This document shows positions 48,544 to 58,677 of a DNA stretch of 64,000 bases, piece by piece. The DNA is from Ceratothoa steindachneri (taxonomy: Eukaryota; Arthropoda; Malacostraca; Isopoda; Cymothoidae), in the NCBI GenBank assembly GCA_963969495.1, contig OZ018318.1, positions 173,112,040 to 173,176,039 of the forward strand, written 5' to 3'. The translations under genes and the position numbers were made by a program. How positions within the stretch are numbered: position 1 is the first letter of the stretch; each line of letters opens with the position of its first letter. The notes beneath the pieces are model-generated. The model searched no databases. It was not told the origin of the DNA and saw nothing but the letters and a program-made list of their open reading frames with translations.

Positions 48544-49172
48544 AGGATGACCAGGACAGAGCCGAAGACGCTTCTTAACATTTATTGCAAACGTTTTAAG
48601 GATTATCCCAAATCTATCATCAGTTCTAAATAATGAGTACAAAATATACATTAAACATATACATAAAAGATTTGTAACACACATACAAAGATATCGTAAA
48701 ACATGAATATTAAATTGGAGACGAAATGAATACAATGGAAATACAGAGAGGAAATCCAACAAGAAAACTTATATAAAATAGGAAAATAATTGGCAGTGGA
48801 TTTTGTTTTGGGAAAAAACATTATAAAATTTAGCAAAGGGACATTTTGGTTAATACGAGACTATATTTAAAGAAAATGGAGCAAGTAACGAGTTATTCTT
48901 TAGACTTAGTTGAAGTTTTTTAATATAAATTGATTCTAGCAGATAAAAGTCTTAGATGTTGCTTACCGTTATAAGTATTGTAAGGTTCTCGAGTGTAACC
49001 TTAGAACCACATTGTGATAGATGGTTTCGAATTGGGAAAGGATCAGGTTTTCCAAGGTAAAGACCAGTTCTCTTCAATCTACCCATATGTTGCATGAAGC
49101 GAGTGTAAATTGTGCGCATTTTTGCCCCAACATAACTTCCTGAACATTTTTGGTCATAAAGAACAGCCAATA
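48542..49172 (-). pseudogene. Penelope-like element, 3' fragment with GIY-YIG domain
   Basis: Minus-strand translation from 49170 gives AVLYDQKCSGSYVGAKMRT, then YTRFMQHMGRLKRTG and IRNHLSQCGSKVTLENLTIL. This matches the GIY-YIG endonuclease at the C-terminus of Penelope-like elements (pattern VVYxxxC...YVGxTxRxLxxRxxEH...IRxHxxxC...xFxIL). The first Cys of the CCHH finger region and part of the core appear lost (KCSGSYVG). The reverse transcriptase is missing: the copy is cut at about 49170 where a plus-strand LINE begins. Downstream (48900-48542) is an AT-rich 3' UTR that ends in a hammerhead-like motif and the (TA)n array. The length is only the last about 630 bp of an element usually 2.5-4 kb long. 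Confidence 0.65.
48560..48627 (-). ncRNA. Hammerhead-ribozyme-like motif (probably inactive)
   Basis: On the minus strand: GAA then CTGATGA (48623-48617), a possible stem II GATT-loop-AATC, then AAAA where GAAA is expected (about 48597-48594). Next is ACG, a 19-nt loop, and CGTC (48570-48567), followed by TTC that can pair with the leading GAA. This is the type I hammerhead layout known from Penelope-like elements. The substitution of the invariant G of GAAA would be expected to abolish cleavage. Confidence 0.4.
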
Positions 49173-51060
49173 TTTATGGGCGATCTAAATGCCCTCTCCA
49201 GATGCTCCGGTTATACATCCTAATAATTTTAACATTAGAAAATTCCTGGATACATTAATTGGAAGGAGCATTGTAGAAAGAGTAGGTCCGGATTTCCCAA
49301 CCTTATTTGGACCAAGAAGAGCAACTAAACCCCATATTGTCCTAGTAACACCAAATTTTAGATTTAACTATCTCATTGACAAAGGTCCACCCTCCACCAG
49401 TGACTAGGAAATAGTCATAATAACCATTTCCGACAGGTCCTTTTAAAATTCCCATTGAGAAACTTACAAAAACGCGAACTAGCGCAGTTACGTAGAGGAA
49501 CTCGCAAGTTACCATCAACCAGTGGCAACCTTTAAAGAGATTGACTCAGCAATCGACAACCTACTGAAAACACTTGTCGAAACAGACAGAAATTCCGTAC
49601 CAACAACATTATATCTGACTCTTCCACACCCTCAACGCTCTGCTCAAATTGCTGCATTAGAAATGGAATAGAAGCTACTGCGAGACACACTTGAACGTTA
49701 TGCCCCCTTAAGGGGGAACAAAGAACGCTTCCAGTCAATAAAAGGAGGGTTAATTGCAACAACCGCTATGGAAAGAGGAGAAAATGGAACCAGTTCGTGA
49801 AGTTTATAGATGAAGAATTAAACTCAACCAAAATTTGGTAAAAAATACTCTTAGCCAGAGGAAAGATACGAACCAAAATAAAACTCGCCATAAATTACAA
49901 AGGAAATGAAACAAAGGAACCTACGAAATCATTCCGGGAGCATTGGAGCAAGTTCTTCGATATATTACCTGAATAATACAAAGATTTTGATAGGGCTCAT
50001 GAAGAAAGAATAGTACAAAAACTGAAATTAAACAAGCATGAAACAAGACCTAACCACAGATCCTTAGTAACGTCAATGGAAGGAAAAGGTATCAAACCTG
50101 TCACACTGCAGGAATTAAAATCAACCATCTTAGCAACGAAATAAAAAGCTCCTTAAAAAACAGGAATAAAGACTGGTAACTAATTAATAGCACCCCATGA
50201 ATTCCTTAAGAACATCGTCGATTTATATAATGCTACGATTACCGTTGGGTATTTTCCCTGAAAAGTGGGAAAATCCTATTTTTACCCAAAACGGGCAAAC
50301 CACCAAATCAGCCAGGAAATCTCAGACCTATAACCGTCCTGGATGTGGTTGCTAAACTATTGGAGAAGGTAATAAAAAGAAGATTAATCCACCACCTAGA
50401 AGAAGATGACTTGATTCCACAACAGCAACATGTATTCAGGAAAGGTAGTGGCACTGAAGTTGCATTAGCCCTCCTCGTAGAGACCTTGGCTAAAGCCAAA
50501 TAGAATAAGAACTATACAGATTAGATAATTAGAGACATCCAGAAAGCGTTTGACAAAGTATGGAGAATAGGTCTGAAATTCATAGTCAAATAATTAGGTC
50601 TCCCATCAATTCTAACTAAATGTCTATTTGACTATATCACATACCGCACTGGTTACATCTCTATAGAAGATTACTAAGGACCAAGTTTGAAAATCATCCA
50701 AGGTGTCCCACAAGTAGGATGCTTAAGTCCAATGTTATATACCATCTATACCAGAGACTTACCAGATACGATTTTCGAGTCTACAAAGAGTATACAATTA
50801 GTTAATGATATAACCATTATAACCAATAGCACATACAGACACGTTCCGACTGTGGCTAAGAATGACTGCGGCGGAAATCCAAGATATAAACAACTATTGG
50901 AATAATGAAAGATGCGCACAAATATCGCAAAATTTGTAATTGAAACAATAGGAAGACGAAAAGCTTCAAGAGTAATAGTGAACGAAGATTTCTACAAATA
51001 CAATACTGAGGGTAAAGTTCTCGGAATGAAAATGACAAGGAGTGTCGATAAGTACTAGAT
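49165..51060 (+). pseudogene. I/Jockey-type LINE, 5'-truncated, heavily broken
   Basis: It starts inside the endonuclease: MGDLNA (about 49173-49195, the APE catalytic GDxNA box), then GPDFPTLFGPRRATKPHIVL (within 49189-49407). RT pieces in several frames follow. About 50305-50500 has NLRPITVLDVVAKLLEKV, then RRLIHHLEEDDLIPQQ and FRKGSGTEVA. About 50530-50580 has RDIQKAFDKVWRIGLKF. Then 50687-50905 has IIQGVPQVGCLSPMLYTIYT and a ruined catalytic box, LVNDITII where YADD is expected. Many in-frame TAA/TAG codons interrupt it. It abuts the Penelope-like fragment head to head at about 49165-49172, so one insertion truncated or captured the other. The subgroup (I versus Jockey) is uncertain. Confidence 0.75.
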
Positions 51061-51441
51061 AGCGCTTGTATCTATTTCGCAGATCTAAACATTGTTTAAT
51101 CTTTATAAAATTTCTCAAATTTGAAAGGTCAAAACAAGTAATCTTATGTTAAGATCAGTCAATTTTTTTATCTAAACATTATTCAAACTATAATTGTTCT
51201 CAATTCTGATTCTGATTGGTCCTTAAAATATTCTTAGTTTAAGATAATTTTGCTAATATAACAGCTATTTTTGTAGATTTTTCACCGTTTACCAAAGAAG
51301 ATAACCTTTAAAACTGTTGAAAGACGTCTCGGTGAATAAAGATAATGACACTTGCCAGCATTTTTTCCCACTTTCTGAAAAGAAAGGCTTTGAAAAGGTT
51401 GAAAAGCTGCAGCGCAATACTAACCAGGCAGCCTCCTACCA

Positions 51442-51443
<2 letters not shown>
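51061..51443. other. Spacer, no gene
   Basis: AT-rich DNA between the LINE and the next (TA)n array; may include the LINE 3' UTR. Confidence 0.5.

Positions 51444-51479
<36 letters not shown>
51444..51479. repeat. (TA)n array, left of TIR transposon
   Basis: TA repeat that ends exactly at the TAGGG terminus of the transposon. Confidence 0.95.
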
Positions 51480-51482
<3 letters not shown>

Positions 51483-53810
51483 GGTTGTCCATAATTTTTT
51501 TTTATCAATAAACGGTGCTCCCATAAGCCTAAAATGTTCATTTGGGTACCAAATAATGTATTACAAAATGAGAAAAAATTTGAGAGATATTTAGAAGTTG
51601 CACATTGACACTGAAGTCTCTAAATTATACACATTATTTACAAAGTCAGCATTTTTCTTTTAGAATCATCTAGCTACTTTGATACAGACCTATTTCTATT
51701 CATTTGCAGTCCCAATAAACTCGAAACGAAACTTGAGGTTCTGCGCAGACCCTATCAATTTTTACCATTGGTAACACTGGTACTCAGTAGTGGTTGATGG
51801 CAATGATGCCGAGTAGTCATTACTCTTTACCGTAAGTACTCGTCTCACATCTCAGTGTGTTATGTGTACTGTGTGAGGTAGTATGTGTGTTGTTCTGATC
51901 TCTACCTCTGAGTAAATCAGCTACTTGCTTCTTGAACTCTAAGAAGTGACTCTTATTAGCTTCATATAAGATATTAGTTTAGTGTGTTCTTTACTTTGAA
52001 AGTGTCCTCATGGCACAAAAAAGAAGAAGTGACATATTTATTGTTAGTGCTAGAGAAGAGCTCACAGTATCCAAGTTTCCATCAAAAGGGGAAGTGCTGA
52101 GCAACTTTCTTCACTACCATCAAAATAAGAAGATAACTATTGGTTCTAGTGCAGATGTAATATTGAACAAAGTGACAGAGTTTTGGGAAAAGGGACGCAT
52201 CCAAATCGTAAGAAAAGATCATTTTATTGTTAAAGTTATGAAATTATATCCAAAATATCAGCAGTTAAAAAGGGAAGGAAACGTAGATCACCTTGCCAAG
52301 TACAGAAAGAAGAGAGTTTTGAGAAGAGTTTAAAAAATTGGTTTGATATTTCTATGCTACTGCAGATGCCTTATCAACCATACATTGGGATGGCAAGCTA
52401 AGGCAAGACTTGATATCTCATAAACACGTTGATCGCCTTCCCATTCTTGTTTTAGGCAATAGAGTTAGCCGACTCCTCAGAGTTGAAAAAAGCCCAAATA
52501 GCACTGGAAAAGAACAAGCAAAGGCAGTTGTCGATGCATTAGAAGACTGGAATCTGGTTTATAAAGTAGTTTCCATGGTATTTAATACAACAGAATCCAA
52601 CACAGGTCATATTAATGGCGCATGTACGCATATAGAAAAATGTTAGAAAAAAACCTCCTGTACTTTGACAGCACACATCATGTGTTGGAATTGGTAGCCA
52701 AAGCTGCGTTTACAATGCTGACTAAATCAACAAGATGTCCAGATAAGATGCTTTTTAAACGTTTTCAGGCAAAATGGGACACAATTGATAGAGATAAATT
52801 TTAATCTGGTGCTGATCATGAAGGTGTTGCCCTAATAATTCAAAATTCTAAATCTGACGTGATTTTGTGGGCAGATAAGTCAATGGAAGAAATGAAAGAT
52901 TTGAGAGATCACTACAGGGAGCTGCTAGAACTTTCTTTAATTTTCTTTGGTGGCACTCCACTAAGAGGAGTTCATTTTAATCGTCTTGGAGCAATGCATC
53001 ATGCAAGGTGGATGTCAAACGAAATATACTCACTGAAAATATGGATGTTCAGGGGGCAATTCAAGCTAACTCAAAAGAGGAGCAGAGCTTGCGTAAGATG
53101 TCTGTTTTTGTCAAATATTAGATCGAGGCTTCAATTCCATTGTCATCTCCCCGAAATGACTTAGAGCTTCTGAAATCCCTGCATGATCACTGTAATATTG
53201 ACGAAGAAATCTCAAAGGCCACACTGGAGAATTTCAGCTCACACTTATAGTATTTGTCAAAAGAACTTGTTGCAATGAGCCTGTTCGATATTCTTGTTTC
53301 ATCTATGACAAAAAGTTTGATAGTAAAAGCTATGAATGAGAGGTCTGCAAGTAAAAAAAAAACATCCAAAAAAGCAGAAATCAGACTTGATACAATCCAG
53401 AATTATGCATTGGAAGACTTCGAAATAAAAGGAACTATGTCATCTTCAATAACATGAATCTTCCAACTGGATATCTTTGTGAATCCCAGACTTGTAGAAT
53501 ACAAGATATGACTATGAAAGAGCAAAGAGCATAGTTCATAGAATTAAAGTAACTAATGACAATGTAGAGCAAGGTGTGGTCCTTATCCAAGTATACAACA
53601 GATACCTAACCAAAGATGAGGAACAACTACAATTCCTCCTCCAGGTTGTTGCAGAACATCGTAAACAGTTTTCGGACAGCCATGAATCTACACTGCTAGG
53701 ACAAAAAAAGATTTTGCAGCAATGATATTAATGAGAAAAGGAACAAAACTGAGGGTTAAGAGAAAATAAAAATACAAATCTAAATTTTCACCCTATATAT
53801 ATGGACCACC

Positions 53811-53813
<3 letters not shown>
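51480..53813 (+). mobile_element. TIR DNA transposon, hAT-like ends
   Basis: Terminal inverted repeats TAGGGTTGTCCATA (51480-51493) and, read inward, TAGGGTGGTCCATA (53813-53800) match at 13 of 14 positions. The 5'-TAGGG end and a possible 8-bp duplication ATATATAT on both sides fit the hAT superfamily, but flanks are (TA)n so the duplication length cannot be proven. Length 2334 bp. The superfamily is inferred, not demonstrated; the transposase sequence alone did not settle it for me. Confidence 0.85.
52010..53725 (+). pseudogene. Transposase of the TIR transposon, broken
   Basis: ATG at 52010 opens a 107-codon frame (MAQKRRSDIFIV...), followed in shifted frames by LPILVLGNRVSRLL and VSMVFNTTESNTGHINGACT (52410-52646). 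LLYFDSTHHVLELVAKAAF (52622-52804), GGTPLRGVHFNRLGAMHHAR with WMSNEIYSLKIWMFR (52859-53060) and a C-terminal NDNVEQGVVLIQVYNRYLTK with EEQLQFLLQVVAEHRKQF (about 53550-53680) follow. This is a transposase family I recognise from arthropods and cnidarians. The region I would align to the usual CRHH box reads STHH, so the Cys of a CxxH motif is lost. Multiple frameshifts and stops inactivate it. In hAT terms, FNTT/SNTG would hold an acidic site also lost (D to N); that mapping is inference. Confidence 0.75.

Positions 53814-53876
<63 letters not shown>
53814..53876. repeat. (TA)n between TIR transposon and LTR element
   Basis: 63 bp of TA that is simultaneously the right flank of the DNA transposon and the left flank of the LTR retrotransposon. 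Confidence 0.95.
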
Positions 53877-53880
<4 letters not shown>

Positions 53881-54305
53881 GAGAAATGGCTACATTAAGC
53901 ATCCTGGAGGAGTATAGGTACATTAACCCCCCCTTCCCCTCATGAGAAGAAGCGTGGGAAAGGTAGCCGGCAAAACTGCTTACCATGTGTGATCTCCCCG
54001 CCGCTGTGGGCAGTTGGAGCTAACATCTGTTTTACGGCGACCACCTAAGGTTCTTAAACGAAGCTCTAACGATCCAATTACCTACGAGACCCATAAACCC
54101 GTGGTTAAGGAAAAAAAGCGGTGCGAGTCAGAAGGCACGCCAAGTAGCGGTGCGGTTGCGAGCCTCTAATTTGCAAGCTGACTTGGGTACCCCAGTGCCA
54201 CCTCAGGAATTCTCGCTCTCCCCAGATGCTAACTCACCATTCGCCCCCCCCCTCCTTTGCCTCTATGGCCTGGTCACTTCCCCCTTTAGATGGGGCGGCA
54301 ATCGG

Positions 54306-54317
54306 CCTATAAATAAG
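54306..54317 (+). promoter_or_regulatory. LTR TATA box
   Basis: CCTATAAATAAG in a GC-rich context; the same element is conserved in the 3' LTR (about 60789-60800). Transcription would start about 30 bp downstream, placing the 68-bp tandem units in the transcribed R/leader region. Confidence 0.7.
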
Positions 54318-54338
54318 CCCCGCAAAGAAAGAGAAGAG

Positions 54339-54609
54339 GATTATCAGAAGTCGATACGCCAGAGTAGGATTAGTTCGTGAAGATCGATCCATCGGCCAGA
54401 CAAGAAGATTATCAGAAGTCGATACGCCAGAGTAGGATTAGTTCGTGAAGATCGATCCATCGGCCAGACAAGAAGATTATTAGAAGTCGATTCGCTAGAA
54501 GAAAGATTAGTTCGTGAAGATCGATCTTTTAGCCAGAAAAGAAGATTAGAAGTCGATACGCCAGAAGAAGGGTTAGTTCGTGAAGATCGATCCTTCAGCC
54601 ATACAAGAC
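54339..54609 (+). repeat. 68-bp tandem repeats in 5' LTR, four units
   Basis: Units start at 54339, 54407, 54475 and 54544 with GATTA(TCA)GAAGTCGAT and contain TTAGTTCGTGAAGATCGATC. Units 1 and 2 are identical; 3 and 4 are diverged. The 3' LTR has only one copy of the unit 1/2 type. Confidence 0.97.
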
Positions 54610-55493
54610 TATTTCCGTGAGAAACGATAGGATCAGATTGAGAAAATCGATCCTTCCTTTCAGGGCCGTATTAACCTAAATAGTCAAGCTTTATATCGGT
54701 GTCATACCGAAGAAGCCTGTTCAGTCTGCAAAGAAATCCGACTGAGAAAAGCAAAGCCGCTCACCCTCGAGCGACTCTCACATCTTAATCTCCGTAAGAG
54801 TGAGAGGAGAAGAACCCAGCCCCAACGAGCTCCCGTTCTTTAATTACGTTGAAGAATCAGCCCCCGTCACAGGCGACAAGCAATCCCTCCTCGACGAAAA
54901 TTCAACCAGCGGCCACAACACTTCAAAGCGAGAGATAAGTCCTCCAGCGACATCCGGCAATCCCTAATACCTACCTGTAAGTTAAAAATAACACTTATAT
55001 CTCTATTGCAATAGTAGAAGTTTAGTACGTCCCACGTTTTTAAGGAGAGTAGAAACCATTTTTCTTGAACCTAGGTCATATGTGTTTGTAGACGAGAGTA
55101 CGTTAATTTAATGTTTAACGCTAATCAAATAGAGTCGCGATAAAAAAATACTAATCGGCAATTGGTATGTTTACGGGAAGCCTATTTGTTTATTTTGTGT
55201 CCTTGAAAGATCTTTGATGCCAAAGATAGAAATGTGTTAACTGTTGGTTTGTAATAGTTAAGTGTTTCATTTAAAATACATGTTTATTTTGGTAGATTCT
55301 GGTGTTTCCTCTTATCCTTATGTGTTTAAAAATAGCTCTTCCTTAAGAACAATACCACTGAATTAGCACTCTTAGAACAAAGTTTACTTCATCATAGAAG
55401 TAACTCACGCCCCTTAAAGCATACCGCTACTAAAAGGGTGTCAAAGAGTATAGGGTTCAAAACCAAGGGTCATTTTACAACATATTATAAAAG

Positions 55494-55511
55494 TGGTGTC
55501 AGGTCTATAGG
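55494..55511 (+). promoter_or_regulatory. Possible primer-binding site
   Basis: TGGTGTCAGGTCTATAGG begins with TGG, the complement of a tRNA CCA end, 11 nt after the LTR end. The offset is larger than usual and I did not match it to a specific tRNA. Confidence 0.3.
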
Positions 55512-55719
55512 TTTTATATTAGAAAGAACCCAGCAGTGTCTATTTAAGGAAGAGCTAACACATAAAAGGAACACCAAGAATAATAGAATATTTGACGAGT
55601 GGAAAATTTTTAAAGTTAGAGGTAGATACAATCTAAAGGTAATTGTTAGGCCAAGTGGTAAGTATTGGTGGTGGAGTAGGTCAGGTTTGATTAAAAACAA
55701 GGTAGATGACATAAGCGCA

Positions 55720-56919
55720 ATGGCATTGTTTGACCTTTATCGGAAGCAAGGTCAAAGCCTCGGACTGGAAGGAACGGATCTGAGTTCGTTTATTCAGGAG
55801 GAAGATAGAAACGAAAAAGAAGAAAGAAGAGAAAAGATGAGAAATGGAAGCTGAAAAGACGAAAATGGAAGCTGATGAAAGAGAGAAGATAAGGGCCCAC
55901 GAAAGAGCTCTTAGCAAACCAGTTAGAGGTGCAGTCAGTGTCATCCAGAACAGGAGTGTCACCAGCGGCCATCATGAAACTCCCGGAGTACAGGGACAAA
56001 GAAGATTTATGCATATATCTCTCCCATTTTGAGAAAATATTTGAAGTCAATAATTGGGACCTAGAAGGAGATCGGGTCGCCAGACTATTACCGCTACTTA
56101 ATCGTAGGATGAGAGAGATATTTGTTTCTTTACCCTCAGAAGCGACTATGGACTATTCCACTCTCAAAGCCGAACTTCTCTCAGCAACAAACCTTAACCC
56201 GGAAGAATATAGGACGAAGTTCAGGCAGGCTAGTATAAGACCTGGACAAACCTACAAACATTTTGGCTTTGAGCTTCGTCGAAGCCTACAGTTTTGAATA
56301 GAGTCAGAAGGGGGTAGAGAACGAAGTCACTGCGGTCGTCGACTTCATGCTTAGAGATCAGTTACTAAGTAAACTACCACAGGAAATCCGTGCATTTGTT
56401 AAGGACCGAAAAGCTTCTACCTTCAACGAGTGTCTGAACGAGGCTGATCTCCACACGGTTAATCATCGTTTATATCAGAGGGAGTACAAGAAAGAGAAGG
56501 CTCCCTCCCCAAAGAAACATGGGCCGCCAACCAGGCATTTACAGAAGAAGCCCTTTAAGTTCTCAGCAGCAAAAGGAACTTATGAACCAAATTTTGGAGG
56601 AGAAAAAAATAAAAAAGAAGTTAGGATTCCACAAGGATCATACCCTAATACCGGCACGTATTCCAGGAAGCCCACCACTTGTTATACCTGCGCGATAATA
56701 GGTCACCTGAGTTTCCAGTGCCCACAGAAATCCCGACTGAGGAAGACCTTGAGACAACAGGTGCAAGACCTGACTGCCGCGATCCCAGCAGGACAATCTG
56801 ATTTGTCCTACGTCCCCGCGCCGACATCCGAAGGACCCCAGCAACAGGTAAACTTTCTATTCAACAAAAGTTCGCCAGGCGGCCTACAATTTGAAGAGGG
56901 CACTGTTAATGGGTGCTGA
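55720..56919 (+). pseudogene. Gag with SCAN-like capsid and zinc knuckle, frameshifted
   Basis: Gag probably starts near MALFDLYRKQGQSLGLEG (about 55720), followed by a charged coil (55790-55900). A frameshift leads to KLPEYRDKEDLCIYLSHFEK (within 55929-56297), a capsid N-terminal part. EEYRTKFRQASIRPGQTYKH follows, then after another shift LLSKLPQEIRAFVKDRKAST (56347 on). The last two segments fit the SCAN-domain pattern (E-x-YRxxFR ... L-x-x-x-LP-x-E-x-RAWV). The C-terminal nucleocapsid has CYTCAIIGHLSFQC, a perfect CX2CX4HX4C knuckle (about 56683-56724). The frame ends at a single TGA that separates it from an in-frame protease; the other copy has CAA there. Two frameshifts prevent production of full Gag. 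Confidence 0.85.
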
Positions 56920-57152
56920 GTATCGACTTTAGTCAGAGACACCGCATGTATGTGCATAGTGGTATCCGACAAGTTGCTCCCCCCAGTAAACCCTAACCAT
57001 AAGAAATTCGCAATCGTCCACGACTTTTTAGGACGCGACAATCGATTCCTCGTCGTGAGATGTAATATACAATGCAGATATTTCACCGGTTGGACGGACG
57101 TGGTAGTAGCCCCGATTAAGTTCTGCGCAGTACTAATCGGAAAAAAACCCTA
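56920..57152 (+). pseudogene. Retroviral-type aspartic protease, altered active site
   Basis: The same reading frame as the end of gag, directly after TGA, gives TLVRDTACMCIVVSDKLLPP. The D-T-G motif reads D-T-A; in the minus-strand copy the same place reads D-T-D, so both have independently lost the Gly. The remainder (HDFLGRDNRFLVVRC, TGWTDVVVAPIKFCAVLIG) matches the other copy closely. The final ALIG-like strand (AVLIG) is the expected ILG-type C-terminal protease motif. The frame stops at 57152 and the pre-integrase linker (about 57150-57290) is in another frame. Confidence 0.75.
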
Positions 57153-57282
57153 ATTCCCCAGCAAGAAGTGGCCCAACAAGTAGTCACCCGGGCACAAGAA
57201 GCCCAGAGGAAAGAGCAACCTGCTAAGTTGACCCCGAGGATTACCCTGGAAGACAATGGGTTCAAATTGACTTCCTTCGCCA

Positions 57283-58677
57283 GTGCTCAGAAGGAATGCC
57301 CCACTCTTAAACCTCTATGGGACAAAGCTATTTCAAGGTGAAACTCTCCAAGTGAAAGGAAAGAAGCCTATCCAGTATATCGTAGAAGACTCACTTCTCT
57401 ACCGTACTATCAGCGAGGAGGATAAGGAGAACAAGAAAGCACTGTGTGTACCTCAAGAATACACGCAAAGAATTTTGAATACCGCGCATGATAGAATATT
57501 ATCCGGACACTTTGGGCACAACAAAACGGCGCAGCAGATATTCCGACACTTTTATTGGCCCCAGGCCGCCAGGGAAATTGTGGCCTATTGCCGATCATGC
57601 GACGTGTGTCAGAAGGATCCCTCCAGAGGACGGGTACCTCCCGCACCTTTACAAAAGGTGCCCGTTATAACCGATCCATTCTTTCGAGTGGCTATTGATT
57701 TGGTGGGACCAATTCACCCCCTTTCAAGTGGAGGACACTCCTACATCCTCACGCTAGTGGATTGTGCCACCCGGTTCCCAGATGCCGTGGCACTACGGAA
57801 GATTGACTCTATTTCCTGCGCGGAAGCATTAATTTCAATTTTTGCACGAGTAGGCCTGCCTAAAGAAATTCTTTCGGATAGAGGGCGCCAATTCACCTCA
57901 GAATTGATGGAGTATTTTAATAAACTACTGTTAGTCAAGCCAATTTTTACGAGTCCATTTCATCCATCCGCTAACGGAATCTGCGAGAAATTAAACGGCA
58001 CTCTCAAAAATATATTGAAGAAGTTGTGTCAAAACAACCCTACACAGTGGCACAGATACCTGCCTGAAGCCCTTTTAACCTGCCGAGAAATACCTCATCG
58101 GACGTTGGGATTCTCGCCCTTTGAGCTATTATACGGAAGAAATGTGCGAGGTCCTATGAGTATTCTTAAGGAATTATTTTCCAACGCGAAGCTCGACCAA
58201 GAAATCAAATCGTCTAACGACTACGTGATGGATATGCACGAGCGCCTAGAATACTGCTCTGGCTTAGCTCGAGAGAACACCGAGAAAAATTTAGCCAAAT
58301 ACCGGGACTACTTCGATATGAAAGCAAAGGCTCGAAAATTAAAGGCAGGAGATGAAGTCTTATTATTACTCCCGACCGAAAATAATAAGTTATGGGCCCA
58401 GTGGAAGGGACCGTTTGAAGTAATCGAGGCACGGGGTCCAGGCGATTACTTGATAGATACCCCAACAGGGCGAATAACCTATCACATAAACATGCTGAAA
58501 AAATATCACCGCCGCACGTGCATAAAGAATATTACCCTTCTAGACGAAGAAGAACCGATGGATGCCGTTTATCCGGGTACGCCCCTGCAAGTCATACACG
58601 CCGTGTGTGTAGAACAAGACGAGGAATATGAATTTCCTCGCTCTCACCTACCCCGGAAGACCCTCGGGTGGATTTAA
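57283..58677 (+). CDS. Integrase (Ty3/gypsy type), upstream of RT
   Basis: 464-codon intact frame. Residues 69-109 are an HHCC zinc finger (H69, H76, C106, C109), then a DDE core with D139 (VAIDLVG), D199 (ILSDRGRQF) and E235 (NGICEKLN). There are 35 residues between D199 and E235, the D,D(35)E spacing. A C-terminal GPY/F-type module (WAQWKGPFEVIE) lies around 371-382. A tail (about 420-464, MDAVYPGTPLQVIHAV) is conserved in the minus-strand copy. The frame is probably part of a longer pol polyprotein: upstream similarity (KECPTLKPLWDKA) lies in another frame just before it, so the apparent start is arbitrary. All catalytic residues are present. It inserts cDNA into the genome in the nucleus. 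Most unusual is its position before RT. Confidence 0.92.
   Translation: MLRRNAPLLNLYGTKLFQGETLQVKGKKPIQYIVEDSLLYRTISEEDKENKKALCVPQEYTQRILNTAHDRILSGHFGHNKTAQQIFRHFYWPQAAREIVAYCRSCDVCQKDPSRGRVPPAPLQKVPVITDPFFRVAIDLVGPIHPLSSGGHSYILTLVDCATRFPDAVALRKIDSISCAEALISIFARVGLPKEILSDRGRQFTSELMEYFNKLLLVKPIFTSPFHPSANGICEKLNGTLKNILKKLCQNNPTQWHRYLPEALLTCREIPHRTLGFSPFELLYGRNVRGPMSILKELFSNAKLDQEIKSSNDYVMDMHERLEYCSGLARENTEKNLAKYRDYFDMKAKARKLKAGDEVLLLLPTENNKLWAQWKGPFEVIEARGPGDYLIDTPTGRITYHINMLKKYHRRTCIKNITLLDEEEPMDAVYPGTPLQVIHAVCVEQDEEYEFPRSHLPRKTLGWI

Larger units (their letters stand above)
53877..55482 (+). repeat. 5' LTR
   Basis: Begins TGTAGAGAAATGGCTACATT and ends CATTTTACAACA. It carries CCTATAAATAAG (TATA box), four 68-bp tandem units just downstream, and a donor-like CTGTAAGT (about 54975). 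At 1606 bp it is 67 bp longer than the 3' LTR, because of one extra tandem unit. Confidence 0.95.

Noticed and set aside
56905..56935. A single TGA between gag and an in-frame protease, as in stop-codon readthrough systems.
   Set aside because: The diverged minus-strand copy has CAA at the same position with a continuous gag-protease frame, so the TGA is more simply a point mutation.
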